A stretch of 64,000 nt of DNA. Origin: Gordionus sp. m RMFG-2023. Taxonomy: Eukaryota; Nematomorpha; Gordioida; Chordodea; Parachordodidae. Shown here piece after piece: positions 1 to 14,200 of this stretch (its first letter is position 1; every line of letters starts with the position of its first letter). The stretch covers positions 35,999,366-36,063,365 of the forward strand of contig NC_088777.1 of the NCBI RefSeq assembly GCF_954871325.1, given 5' to 3'. The notes below the pieces were generated by a model that searched no databases, had not been told where the DNA came from, and saw only the letters and a list, made by a program, of their open reading frames with translations. Made by a program: the position numbers and the translations under genes.

Positions 1-168
1 TAATATTTTATCCAGAACAACTTTACGCAAGCCTGAAGATTTTGGACATAGATGGTAGAAAGGTTTGAATATCTATTCAAAATTTCGAGACTTAAGTAGT
101 ATTTATCTGGCTAAAATATTGAGTTAGCCTTTTTTAAATATCGGTTCAAATCGAGCCATTTAACAACA
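1..168. mobile_element. Partial MITE, same family as 42931-43445
   Basis: The segment from the left edge to TAACAACA near 168 matches the right half of the MITE at 42931-43445 (GAGTTAGCC, ATCGG, CATTTAACAACA in order). The left end lies outside the window. Confidence 0.6.
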
Positions 169-394
169 ATAATTGTCATTTTCATTTCAAACGAAGCAAA
201 TTATGTTTTAAAGCCAAGTTTTGAAAAAATTTGGTCATTTGATAATAGAGAATATATAATTTAACATTTTTATAAATAACATTTTATAATAATATAACTA
301 AGTTAAATCAGAGGCAAACTCTAATTAAATTTAAGATGTGAAGGGGATAAAATTTGTTAATAAAAACTGTGGTGCCATGATTAAAAAAGTAAAA

Positions 395-815
395 CAGGAG
401 CCCGAACCGCTATGCAAAGAATCCGGTTCGGTTATGGTGCAAAAAAATTAATAAGGTTACGGTTTAGTTTCTTAATATAAAAAGGAAGGTTTTAAAAAAT
501 TTATTAAGGTTTTTTCAGGTTTAATAATATTTATTTATATTTAAAAAAATTAAATAAAAAACAAAATGACACAAAAACCGAAATGATTTTATTAAGATAA
601 TGCACAATATACTAGTTAGTTAAGTGTAAGTAATCAAATATTATATAGCCCAAGTTATAATTTATACATAAAAAAAACAAAATGAGTTTACACTGCTTCA
701 AAAAATTAAGGTTCGGTTCGCTCCATTTAGCGCTTTGGCATAAAAGTTGGGTTACGGTTCAGAAATTTATAAAGATTAGTACAGGTATAATGGTTTGATT
801 CGCTCTGGGTCCCTG
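395..815. mobile_element. Possible MITE, GGTTCGG-rich
   Basis: Starts CAGGAGCCCGAACCG and ends in TTCGCTCTGGGTCCCTG, roughly inverted ends, with GGTTCGGTT repeats inside. The flanking 8-mers do not match, so the limits are uncertain. Confidence 0.35.
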
Positions 816-871
816 AAATGATGAAGTTAGTTATTATTTGATTTTCTTAGGTAAATTTTGGGTATTTAATG

Positions 872-1365
872 CATGGATCGGAGCCAAAACGAATATCGGT
901 TCAAGCTCGGGTTCAGATAAGAATAAAGGTTCAGGGTTCAGGTTAGGTTCTTATGAAATAACAATATCTCGGTTCGGTTCTAATCTCTAAAAGCAGGTTT
1001 GAACTTTTTTGTATACAAACTAACATTAGAATTATATATAAAGAAGCACTTTTTTTTTTATTTCATCAAAGCAAAAAGAAGAAAGTTAAAAATATTTAGA
1101 AAATGTTGTAAAATTGCAATGTACAAAAATTTATAAAAACTGTAACTTATCAATTTAAACTGATTGATAATCTTTAAAACAATTCGGATATAAATTAGAA
1201 TTTTAGCTATATACTAGTAATAACAATAACACTATTTTATAGTCATAAAATCATGAAGGTGAAACCGATTCACAAGCATTTTAGCGATTCAGTTCAGGTC
1301 GGTTAGAAAATTTAACGGTTCAGATTGATAAAAAGTACCGGTTAAAGATTAGGGTTTGATCCCTG
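872..1365. mobile_element. hAT-type MITE (CAGGGATC ends)
   Basis: Imperfect inverted ends CATGGATCGGAGCC and (reverse complement) CAGGGATCAAACCC. Flanking 8-mers ATTTAATG at 864-871 and ATTTAAAG at 1366-1373 look like a one-mismatch target duplication. The interior has many GGTTCGG/GGTTCAGG motifs and no coding signal. Confidence 0.55.
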
Positions 1366-1373
1366 ATTTAAAG

Positions 1374-2018
1374 GACTGCCAAATTCATTTTCACCCCGGC
1401 GTCAAAAGCCTGAGTGAAATCATTAGGCGAAGGCATAAAATAGAGAAATATAGAGGCAAAGAGCCCCAAGCCCCCTTCCAAGTTGAAAAATGATGGCTGA
1501 ATCACTAAATAGATCATCTATAGATGTAATTAGAAGTTACAATATAAATTATACATTTCAAGTTCAAAAATATAAATTATGTACAAACATGACATGCAAA
1601 TTAGTAAAAGTTACGTGATACTTTAAAAAATTAATTTTATTATATTATAAATTTGACATAAACTGTTCTAAATAATAATATAATACTGTTGTTAGGTCAT
1701 AGAATATAAAATTTGGTTTGAATAAATAAATAAGTGTAAATAAGTGTATTATTAAAAATAATTTAGGCGAAGTGGTTTAAAAAAGAATATAAATACCATA
1801 ATATCATAACGGGTATAATTATATAAATTTATCACGATTTCATATAAATGCAAAATATATAATTTTTTGTTAGAAATTACAATAAGCATTTCTAGTAGAA
1901 TATTTTATAGTTTAAATCCAATATAAATAATGCATATTATATAATTTTGTTCTTTCGTTTTTGGTTATATTACGCTATATATTTTCTTCCTTTTATCTGC
2001 GATGCACTCCAGTAATTA
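1374..2018. other. AT-rich DNA downstream of DMGDH
   Basis: Covers the region after the DMGDH stop. No gene, repeat end or clear poly(A) signal was recognised. Confidence 0.5.
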
Positions 2019-2213
2019 TCACTTCAATTGTTTTTTTAGCTGTTCCACGGTTTTGACCAAAGGCTTTGCGTGAATTTTACATTCGTAGAAATTGCCCATG
2101 AAATTCAACTTAACAATATCATCATTTTGGCATAAGTACAAAGGTATATATGCCATAGCGATGTGTTTGCCGATCGCAAAGCTGTAAGAACCACTCGTCG
2201 TATAACCTACGCA
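2019..2213 (-). CDS. DMGDH: DMGDH exon 18 with stop codon
   Basis: Encodes [20 protein letters not shown] and AYIPLYL, matching [20 protein letters not shown], and ends in a Lys-rich tail before TGA at 2019-2021. Acceptor ACAG. No confident AATAAA signal was seen just downstream. Confidence 0.92.
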   Translation of the reverse strand, partial: CVGYTTSGSYSFAIGKHIAMAYIPLYLCQNDDIVKLNFMGNFYECKIHAKPLVKTVEQLKKQLK

Positions 2214-5200
2214 CTGTTTAAAAATAAATTTAATGAGAATGGATGGGTCCACGAGTTTATAAAACATAAATTATATATAATAATAAACCTTCTTTTCAAT
2301 ATACAAGGTTAGTCTATTTTTAGTCTATTAGTATAGTTTAATTGACTATTATTTTAAGGTTGAACTTGTAAAGGCACCTTTATAAATTTTTTTCTTCCAT
2401 TTAAAAATTGTTCCAAACAATTATAAAAAATATATAAATAATATTGTTAGAAAATCATACCTTTTAAAAAATAAATTTTTATAAAAAATTCTTAATCAGT
2501 TTTTAAAGTCTTTTTTTCTTCCTGACACTAATCTCAAATGGGACCCGTTTTTTCCCTTTCCGACGGACATCTGACCTTCTTTAATTGAGTCAAACATAAT
2601 TTTTTTTAGGTAATACAAAATATATGCCTATAATATTATCTTTAACAATAAATAAATTTTTATATATTAATTTGTAGCATATACTATTTTTTTTAAAAAA
2701 GGATAATATTTTATATAATTTTACAGAATCGCGCCCTTTTTTTAAAAAAATGGGCATATATATAATGGCAATGAGTACAGAAATATTGATTTATAGATAA
2801 TTTAAAAAAATTCTTTTGAATTGAAAATAGATAAAAGATTCTAATCCTAAGTCTAACTCAATTTTTAGCTACAAAAATGGAGAATATAAAGAATGATCTG
2901 GTGAATTCAACGTCAAATATAATTAAAGCACAATTCAACTTTGATCAAATTTGTTATTATTTTTCTTTACCACTATAGTGATTGATTGATATTGGAGTTT
3001 TTATAAACCTTAAAAAATTTTGATTTTAGTTATATAAAATTAAATTTATTATCAAACAAAAAATCAGTTAGTAATGGAGGTATTTTTACAAAATAACAAA
3101 CTTTATTTTCGTGCCAAACGCTCTCATTTCCTTCCAGATCTATTTCATCTACTTGAAATACTTTTCCAGACGCTTTATCGCTGTCGATTAACTTTTCAAC
3201 TGTTAAAAAACGCAAAACTTTATTGTCCGGGTCCTTGTAAAATTGGGATTTTAAATTAATTAACGTGGATTTTCCTAAGAAATCGTTTTCCTTTGAAAAA
3301 AATAATATTTATTTTATTAATTTAAAATGTTTTATAAGTTAGAATCTAGCAGGACCGGCTGAGGGTATCATCAATAAAACAGGCCGATCCATGGCCAGAT
3401 AAAATATTAAAGTTATCCCTTCATATTCCTCCTTTTTTTGCCTGTTTTGAACATATAATTATAAAATGAAAAGATCTGGAGATGGGAAATATTTACTATT
3501 CATATCCTATTTGTAATAAATACATCTTTAAATTATCAAAGATATTACTGTAAATTCAATACAAAAAACATTAAAATAAAAGAATAAAATAACTATCTTG
3601 AGTTTTAGAAATTTTTTTTTCATATATGGCTCTGAGCCGTAGGAGGGCTAGAGCTGTGAAAAAAATCGATTTTGCATGTCTCTAATATAGGCATTAATCA
3701 TTATAAATGGTTTGATTCAAACTAAATATCAGAGACCTGTAGGCCAATTCCGGAACTCCGCCAGTAAAATTATAACCCGGTCCGGGCCTAAAAATAAAAA
3801 AAATTAAATGAATAGACCCTAAAAATTTTTCCAAACTCGGGTCAGGCCGTTTTTTTTACAATAAATATATATTTTATCAATTAATCAATTGAAAAATAAT
3901 ATAATGGGATTGTTTAACATTCATTTACTTATTGATAAAGGTTTAAACACAAATTTTGTTAAACATATTAAAGTATATTATTTATGTGTGGTTAAAAGGG
4001 GCATGAGTTATCTTAAAAATTCATTTTTACAATATTGTCTACTTATTAAAGCTGCCCAAGATGAGAAAGAAAGAAAGAATTTTCCTGTGATATGAATATA
4101 ATGAGGCTTTTTTGACATCAATATCAAATCCATATTTTAAGAAATTAAGGATTGAGTCAGATGATAAAAAAAATACTTTCAAAATATATTAATAAAAGAA
4201 GCCCTAAATATAGTACCAGTAATCAAGCTCAAAATAACACCAATAAATTTAACATCTAATAAAGAAAATGATGATTATTTTTCTTTTGGTGAAACAAATG
4301 TTACTGACTTTAATAATACAAATAACATTGAACTGGAGGTTTAAATTATATTAAAGGAAGTTGAAATACATTATAAATGTTTAATTATTATCCTTCCATT
4401 ATAAGGAAATTTTTTATAAATATAATAATGCAGTACCTAAATTGAAAGGTTATTTAGTTTTGACACAATATTAAGTACGCCGAAACGGCAAAGGACTAAT
4501 GATAAATTATTGGAAAAATTTAATTATTTTATAAAATAATGAATCTATTTTAAATATTCTTTTGCAAAATTAAAAATACTAGTCTTCCTTCCCTATCTAC
4601 GCTAAGAAATGGGCTATCACTAATATTAAAATGTCTGATTATTATAATTAACTCTTCATTAAATATTTTATTAATTATTGTTAATATTCATTCTTATTAT
4701 AAGCGTATGCTATGTTCTTCACAAATAAATAATAAAAATTGTATTTTATTAACTATTCTAATTTAATTGGTAAAAGTATCTTGTAATTAAGATACTCTAA
4801 TTAGAAAAAAGATACAAGTATCTTTTATCTTTTTGATATTTTGAAAAAGATACTAATATCTGTATCTAAGATTCATTTTTTCACAAAGAATCTGTATCTG
4901 TATCTAGATTCTTTTTCAGGAGGACCTGCCCAACTCTGGAAACAACTAACAAATTTAGCCTAAATTATTAAAATAAAAATTGTAAAAATCAAAGTTGGCC
5001 GGGAAGCGTAAAATAAACAAAACTCAAATTCGAGAGGACTAAATGGTTATTTTTTTTAAAATTCTAAGCAGGGTTAAATAAAAATTCCCATCTGTAGGTA
5101 TTCTAAATTAATATACTAATATATGCTTTAAGTTTCTAATAATCCTATTTGAACGATATATACTTTTTGAAAATAAATATATAATGGAATAAACTGGGTT

Positions 5201-8200
5201 ATTGATAAATATAAAATAGCTAATTAGGCCATGAGGGAATACGTAGAATAGAAGTGTAATAAAGAAAAAGGTATATGGCAGGGATGTGAACCCTTCAACA
5301 AAAAAAAGGGTCCGGGTTCGGGTCCTGTAATAAATTTTTAAAGGACCCGGGTCCAGGGTTCGGGTTAATGACTCAAAATAAGACTTTTTTTTCATTCATT
5401 TTTACTATACTTCAATATATATACACATTCATAATTCAAAATGAAATAATTTAAATTTTAAATATTTTATTCAATCGAACGATCATAATATCTTCTAAAA
5501 TATCATCCTTGAGATTTCCACGTAAATTAGACAATATGTATTTCAAAGAAGAAAATCCACGTTCTACGCTGACCTAAAATAGATAGTTATCTTTATAATA
5601 TATAAATTATTGTACCTGTGTCGCCGGTACAGCCATGACGAGACAAGGTATACAATTCAGGATATATTAGAGAATTTTCCTCCCAGAATGTTAAAATATT
5701 TTTATCCCTATTTTTTTCTCCTTTCTATCTGATCCTGATGATAATTTTATTTTTTTTCTCTATCTAATAATAAAATTTCGAGATCGTCAATATTACTATC
5801 ATCATTACTATCGCTACAACCATTAGATGTTGAAGCCTCCAGTATATTGTTAATAATAGAGTTATGGTTATGCCATAAATCCTCGAGATGGTCTATTGCC
5901 ATTTGCTTTTGCTCAATACTTAATAGAACCTGATATCGAGGATCTAAATATATTGAGGCATACACAACACTATTTTTCAAATATTGTTGCTCTCGTATTT
6001 TCATGTTTTCTAATATTTCGTATGAAAAGGAACTTGTAAATTTTTCTAATTCTAATCGACATCTCACCCATATGCCATAAAAATTGGATAAACACAACTG
6101 CTCTGACTGCAATCGTAATGTAGTAATTTTTAAAGGAACCACCCTAGTAAGGTCTTTAATTTGATTCCAATCATCCTCTGACAAAATGATTTCACATGAT
6201 CCTACAATAAAATCATCACAGAAATCTTTTAAACTTATTAATCGCTCTAGCATCATACAGATAGAGGACCAACGGGTTGTGCAATCTAATATTGCCATTT
6301 GCCTTTTTATGGATTTTAATATTCGTACAATTGTAGGAGTTCTTAAATATTTAGCAACATCCCTTGCTTTGTCAATTATAGTTTTATAAAAATATTATTT
6401 TTGAGGGAATCATTAATAGCTAATTGTAGTGTGTGGGCTGCACATCTGATACAGTATATCTTCGTGGAAAAATCTTTTATTATCTCCGGTATATCAAATT
6501 CACTTATGTCCTCAAAATTATTATCATCATTATCGAAATCTATTCCATTTCGTCCAATGAACATTCATTTAATAATTTAATAGATTTGACTAGATTAGCA
6601 CCATTATCCGTAGTAATGGTATAAACGTTTCTTAAAGGAATATGGAATTTATTTAAAGTTTCTATTATCATTCTTTTTATATTTTCAGAAGTTGAACTTT
6701 CTTTAATCTCCTTCATTGTTAAATTTCTTAATATTATATTATTTCCTTTAATATATTGTATATTTATTCCTAAAATATTTCTCCCTAATCTTTGGGCGGA
6801 ATCTATTTTTAATGAAATTAATTTGTTTTTTGTTTCTTTTATAATTTTTGCTTGTATTTTTTTCGATTCATCAACCACTAAGTCCTTAATTTTAAAACGG
6901 TTAATTGATGTTCCAATTGCCTTACTAATAGGATCAATAATTTTTTTAAACCAGAATCTTCAATAATATTGAAAGGTCTTCCATTTATTGTAACAAGCTC
7001 AACTAAAGCATTCCTCAAATTCTCCTCAGACATTTGAATATGAATGCTTTTTTTTAAGCAAAATTTTTCAATATTATTTTGATCCTTCTTTACAATACTG
7101 ATAGTAGTAGACTTTTTAACAATGTCTTCTTCCAAAAATTTGGTTTTTCTATTTAAATATTCCTCAAAGATTATAGAATGATGTCTTTTTAAATGTCTTT
7201 CCAGGTTAGTATTGTGTGAACCTTTTATCATCATGTGGCAGATTTTGCACTCAGAATCCCCTTTAGTTGCATTATAGTACTCTAACAAAATATCTTTTAC
7301 TTTCATACTAAAAAAACAAAATTTAATTTGTTTAAAACTTAAAAGTATAGACACATAGGATGTATATATTTTTTATTATGGCTGCATCCAAAATCTTAAA
7401 AATATAAATAAATTTTGAAGAAAAAAATTACATAATCTATTTTTAATGTAAAAATAAAATATATGTTCAATTTCATTTTTATAAAAATTTTACAAATTGA
7501 AATTTTTAAAAAAATTAGTAAGTACAATTTTTCTTAATGCTGTTAATTTTTATAAATTTACTACCCAAATGATTATAGCCTTTTATATTAATATATTTTA
7601 GTGTCAGAAAATAATTATGGAAAGCATAAGAGTGCACAGGAACCTCTGGTGCAAAAATGACTTAAAAATTAGATATTTTGTAGAAAATAGGAAAATTTGG
7701 GAGGAAATAGGAAAAACAAAACTTGAATTATGATCAAAATTTTTAGCTGTGCTAAATTTAATAAATTATAATCTGGTAAAAATATAAAATTATAATTTAA
7801 AAGGTGCTGGAAAATTATATTATTTCTATCAAATTTTATTAACTCAAATATAATAATTTTATATATATTTTATGGAAAGATTATCTTTCAAAATAGGTTA
7901 TATTATTGGTTTTCCAACTGTTTATTAAATATTGATATAATTATTCACAACATAGTATTTATTAAGTATATAAATAAAATCTAAGTTCTTAATAACTGAA
8001 AGGTAATATAAAATTAAATATTTATAAAACTTTTATTTTGATTATACTAATATTTGAATCATATCAAGCATTTTGAATATTTTAATTTTTTTAAACTTAA
8101 ATGTGTCCAAGTGTTTTGTTATTAATTTGTGAAAATTTTAAAGATTTTTTCAAAATATTTTGGATGCAGCATATAACTAATTTTTTGATATGATGATTAG

Positions 8201-11200
8201 AATATATTTAATAACTTATAACAAAATATATATTTGCAAAACACTGCCAATTTTGATTCATTTAAATTTACTGCTTAAAAAATCATAAGATATTAATAAA
8301 TTAGTCTTTAAAATTAAAATATTATTAGTTGCAGTACAAAATAATTCCAAATATTTCACTTTCAAATCAAAATACAAGTATTTCTAATAAGAGCAAATAA
8401 ATTATCACAATTAAAATATTATTACTTGCACTACAATAATTCACTTTCAAAAAAATCAACGTATTTCTATAATATAGCATATTAATAAATTTACATAATA
8501 AAATATTATTACTTACACTAGAAAATAATTTATGGTATCAATCTCTAAATAAAATGAAATGAAGTCCAGGAAGAAAATCAAAAGAAAAGCGCGAATATAA
8601 AATAAATGATTCCACGAAAAAAATTAATAAAATTATCAAAATTTTATATTATTTTTTAAAAATAATATTTTTACATTATTTAAAAAAAAAATTTATATGT
8701 TAAAATTTTTACCCTGAACCTTCCACTTTTTAAAAGGGTTCGGGTCCGGGTTCGGGTTCAGCCAAAATACGAGGGTTCAGGGTCCGGGTTCACATCCCTG
8801 GTATGTGGATAGTAATGGAATAAGACACCTAGATTAAATAATCTGCTGTTTATAAATCTAATAATCGGCAATCTCCATTTTTTTAAAAGATATACTCATA
8901 ACAGAATACATTTTTTAAGCAATTTATGTGAATAATTTAATGAAACCTTGTCCAATTTGATGAAGGGAGTCAATTCAGCTTGGAACGGATTTTTATCCAT
9001 ATTCATCTAATATAATTATTTAATTAAAATAATAATGCTCAGAATTTTCGTGAATCTAGGTAAAATAATACTATACAATTATATTCTAATATGGTAGATT
9101 ATCTGTGGAAGCTTCGGGATGTAGCTGTTATGTTGTGAATTAAATAAATTAGTCAGCGCCATTGTAAATTTTTATGTCAAATTGAATATGCAATATCCTT
9201 AGTTTAAACAGTTTTTATTTTAATTATTGGTGGTAAGGGTTGGTATATTAAAGTAAAATCATAAGGTCCGATAAATTTTATTTTAAATCTCTTTTTTTCA
9301 TTCCGTTTTCTTTATTTGTTTTTTTCTTAAACATAGACGCGAATATAAAAAGGGATAATTTTTTTGTAAATGTTTTACGAAAAAATACAATTAATCAATT
9401 TTCATATCAATTTTTTTAAAATAACACAAAGTATCTATTTCTCGTTTCGAGTATTTATTCGTTCGGATGTTAATTTTTTATTACTTAAATGTGCTAGACT
9501 GACTAAATTAGCAGCGAATATATTAAAATTGATTTAGACAAAAGTTTATACACCTTTCTACAGAAAACCCAAATTATTTGACTGTACCTTAAAAATAGGA
9601 TAAATTTAATTGACGCTATGAATATCAATTCACAATTTGCCACGTATATATTAAATATAATAAAACTGAATTAAACCTCATGAGACCAGGCTTTAAACCC
9701 TTTTTCAATCCTCAGGGAGTTCGTGGCATACCCACCAAAATCTGTTATACCTAAGGGAAGGCCAATGTTATGAATTAAAGAGTAGAGATGCATAGTACGG
9801 TTTATGGGATGGTAGAGTTCCCAGCCTAATTCTCCTGTGTTGAAATAATAAAGGAAAATGTTCATGTAACATTTTTTTCATTAATAAATTTTTTAAAATT
9901 CATATGAAATTTATAGTGATAAATGAGGACATTAACTTGTACAAATATCAACAGAGGACAATATACCGAACGAGTGGAGAAGCATCGTCATTATACATAT
10001 TCAAAAGAAGGGGGGCACGATTGTAATAACTTTACTAGTGGTATCAAATAAATTATTCATAAAAGTTCTTGATAAAGATATTGCTAAAGTGCTTAAGCGA
10101 GAGATGAGGAAATTGATATTTTAGAGAAACTCTGTTCCAAAAAGTTTTCATTCTTGAGCTGTAAATTTTTCTTAAATGTTAAATTACTTAATTAAACAAG
10201 GTTTGAACTATAATCACCCAAAGAGTCACCAAAAATAAATATCCAACATAAGTTTGAGTAATAGAAATATTATTAAGGTTATGTCTAGCTTATATTATAA
10301 TATAAATTATGATGTGCATAAATGTTTTCAAACTGCATAAATTAATAATGAAACGTAACTAAAAATATGTTTTTAGACCCTTTTTTATTTTTGTTGTGTC
10401 CTAAATATATTTAAAAAAACCTCAAAATTTATAAATTTTCGCAAATTAATAAAATTATAAAACATGTCGGAAATCTTTCATTATTTTTTTTACAAAAAAA
10501 AATCTAAAAAAAACCCAAAAAAACGAGAGTAAAATACTTTAATATTACTTACTAATTTTCATAAAAATTACCCAAATAAAAAAATTTTGTAATCATCGGA
10601 AAATGATTTAGAACACTATTTTATTTTTACATTAAAAATAGCTTATGTTATATTTTTCTTCAAAATTAATAAATTTATTTATATTTTTTAAATATAGGAC
10701 ACAGCTTTAAAAATAAAAACAGTTATTTAGTATTTATTTTATTAAAGTTTAGAAAGTTATCAAATGTGTTTTTTAGGTTGGACATAACCTATCTCAAAAC
10801 CTTTTTTATACAAATCCAAACTGTTTTTTTCGAGATCTTTTTTTATCACTTTTTTTAAAGGTTTTGTGTTTTCGAAATCTTATTTTTAATATATCACTTT
10901 TTTATAAAAAAATTGTTTACATGTTTTTTTTCACGACAATTATCATGTAAACGGTTTTATAGTGCATTGTATATAATTTTTCTCATGACAAATAATCTCA
11001 ATAAACTAGTCAAACAGATAAGTAATTGAGAGAACAAAGTTATTTTCGACCAAAATTGTATATATAAGAAGATAAAATATTACCGATCATCTTATTTTTA
11101 TTTTACGTAAAATGTTTTAAATCTTGCTCAATTCTCAGATCTATTATTGTATTGCGATTGCGAAATTTGTTTACGATTATAAATTTAATAAAGACGAATT

Positions 11201-14200
11201 GGATTAAATAAAAGGAATCTATTTTGATAATTAAAGAGTGATGCTTTCCTCTAATTAATTTTTGCGAATGCCTATCTCCCTTTTATTTTAATATAAAGCC
11301 AGGGGTAACTCCGTGGTGCGGCTCTGGCCGCTCCTTACTAACCAGCAATTCCCTTTTGATTTATTCCGTGTTAATTTACGTGAATAATGTTTACATCTAG
11401 AAAAACTACGGGTTGCGCCGTAGTGGGACTCAGGCCGAGCTTTGCTAATAAATCCCGGTTTCCTTTCTTTTGACCTATTATACATCCTAGAATAGCGCCA
11501 TCTCTAAAACCGGGTCCCCAAGTCCTCACTCTTGAAAATCCCGAAGGATCAATCGTGATCGAACCCTCCCTCACGCCATCGTTCGGGGAGCCTGTCAATG
11601 GCCTCAAAATTTTTACTGACGCCCAACGACGATCAAGAGGAGGCCACCGAACATGATTTAGAATGCTTTTCATTAATCTACCGGCATCATACTGATGCAA
11701 ATTTATCTTTTTATAAATAATTAAGAATACTTTGCAATATTCTCAATCTCCTGTTGGATTCGCAGACGTGTTGCTAATTGCTAGTCCTTTATTAATATTG
11801 TTGATAATTATAATGGTTTTTATGTCTTCCATTGACAGTCCAAACATCGGTTTAAGGATGAATACAGTTTTTAGTTTTGTATATAATATGTGACCACATA
11901 AAGATAGGAATAACGACAAGTATTTTGTCCCGGTTTGATGCCGATGGATGAATAAAAAGCTTTATAATATTAAGTGGCCTCCTCGTAAATAATTAAATGC
12001 AGGTTGGGCGCAAGTGAAAATTTCGGGGCCATATTGACAGGCTCCCGAACGATGGGATGAGGGAGGGTTCGATTACGATCGTTCCATCGAGATTTTCAAG
12101 GGTGAAGACTTAGCGACCCGGCTTTAGAGATGGCGCTTTTCTAGGATGAATCTATAAAAGGGAATAAGAAAGGAAAATGGGGATTTATTAGCAAGGCGCG
12201 GCCTAAGTCGCCCATAATGCAACCTGTCGTTTTCCCTAGAATTAAGCATTATTCATGTAAATTAACAGGGGATAAATCAAAGGGGAATTTGGTTGGTTAG
12301 TAGGAGTGGCCGGAGCAGCATCATGGAGCAACCCGTGGCTTTTTATTAAAATAAAAGGGAATAAGCATTTGCGAAAATTAATTAAGTGAAAACAGGGTCG
12401 TAAATTCGAAGGAATTTTAGTACCCTATAAACTAAGGGCATAGGTATAATAAAATTAATAATAACATGATTTTTTTCACCCGTATAACTTAACCGTATGC
12501 CTAAGATATTCATGTCATTGCCCACTTTAAAATTCTTGTTTTCCATAAATTTCCAATCATCGATCAATTTTCCATTTTCGGTCAATCTTTCCATCACATT
12601 TTTAGAGAGAGGACCCGCTATGCTCAAACAACCCAATTCATCGGTTACATTCGAAAGGCATAAATCCTGGTTATCAATAGGAAAGACGTTAGATTTCGGG
12701 AAATTATTTTCTAGGGCGTAGTTGTATGCTTGATGGCTGAGCCATCTTGAAAATAAGATCAAAAAATATTATAAATAATGATATGGTTTATATTTATAGT
12801 ATAGTTAGATTCCAACATGGTAAGGCAAAAATAATTTGATGATGCCGATGACATGCCTTTATTTTAAGAGTATTTTTTTTATTCAATCTACATTTTCTTT
12901 CTTTCTCCTTCCATCTCTCCCATTTTTTTATTTCCTTCCTTTCATTTTTCTTCTTTCTTTTTCATACAAACCTAAAATCGTGCAACTCTGAACCAGCTCC
13001 AGTAACCAATAAATAATCGTTAAGTGTAAGATGGGATATAGTCATCTCGCTAAACACATTGCCACTTTGAGGTGCTATACAATGAGCTATAGTAGTTCTA
13101 CCTACCTTTATTATATTTGAAGAAGAAAAAAAAATTACCGTGTGGCGAAATGGTAAAATAACTTTTATCCAATCATTCTAATTCCTAGTAATTAATTAAT
13201 TACTCAAAAAAAAATTATGCTACGAACTTATCTGATCGAAGTCGATAGGACTCAGTAAGACATTTTCCAGGATTTGGTATTTGATTTTAAAATTTATTCT
13301 GGACCGGTACGAACCATTTAAAAATTCTAAATTATCTTGTTATTTAATGTTTAACTATTAAAATTATTTTTAAGAAAAATTCAGAAAATTGGTTATTATT
13401 CTTAAGCATTTATAACTTTCCTGATCTCGATGAAATATCGGGCCTTTTCAAATGTCCAATATATAGAGCTGTGCCGATCCACATATTTTTCACCAATCCT
13501 ATCCGATATTGTTCAAAACAGATCCGATATTTATATTGATTTTACATCACCCCCCTGTGAACCAAATGTAATTAAAAAATCAATATTTTTTATGCAAAAA
13601 TGCATTTAATTTAATTTTCTTTAATTCTACAATAATTAAAAAAAGTTTACGGATATTGGTGGTATTAAATGAATTTTTCATTATTCCTCCCATAAAAAGA
13701 TTTAAAATAAATAAAACTTAAGGTGTTCCTTTCTATTTTTATAAAAAACTTTTAAAATACTATAAATCTATTTAAAAAAATAAATAAAATTTAAGGGGTG
13801 TTGTTGCATTGTTTAAAAAAAAATTATTTAGAAACTATTATTAATAAAAAAATAAAAGTAAAAAGATCGGATCGGTTTTTTACAGGTATCGGCCCGATTC
13901 GATATTTTTTGCGATCCGATCCGAATTTAATATCGGCACAACCCTACCAATATATTGGATCTATTTCTAACTAAAATTTCGGAGAGAAACTCGTAGAACA
14001 AAAATTTTTAAATTTTTTTCTCTGATGGGGTTGGACCTGAAAAATAGGTTCGAAGCGAGGCTCTAAGATTTTGTATATCTCCGTCCCTTTTTCACACCCA
14101 TTTCTTCTTCTAATCCCTTCCCCAATGAAGCTTATTCTGAGGAGGGAGGAGTGTTATAAATGCTAATTTTTATCTTCCTTTTTTTAAAAAATATTTTAAA

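Larger units (their letters stand above)
5279..8800 (-). mobile_element. hAT transposon, decayed, with 8-bp TSD
   Basis: Inverted ends CAGGGATGTGAACCC are visible at both sides. The flanks GTATATGG (5271-5278) and GTATGTGG (8801-8808) form an 8-bp TSD with one difference. Both subterminal regions carry GGGTTCGGGTCCGGG-type repeats. The element contains its own minus-strand transposase (5451-7306) and a MITE (7380-8171). It sits in DMGDH intron 16 between exons 16 and 17. Confidence 0.9.

Noticed and set aside
11371-11700. A 109-codon open frame on the minus strand in the fold-back left arm
   Set aside because: The matching frame in the other arm is full of stops, and the residues match nothing I recognise. 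It is likely open by chance in GC-rich DNA.
12060-12085. GGTTCGATTAC resembling a tRNA-type B box, also present in the left arm
   Set aside because: The surrounding bases do not form a T-arm stem and no A box or cloverleaf lies upstream at the right distance, so no tRNA or SINE call was made.
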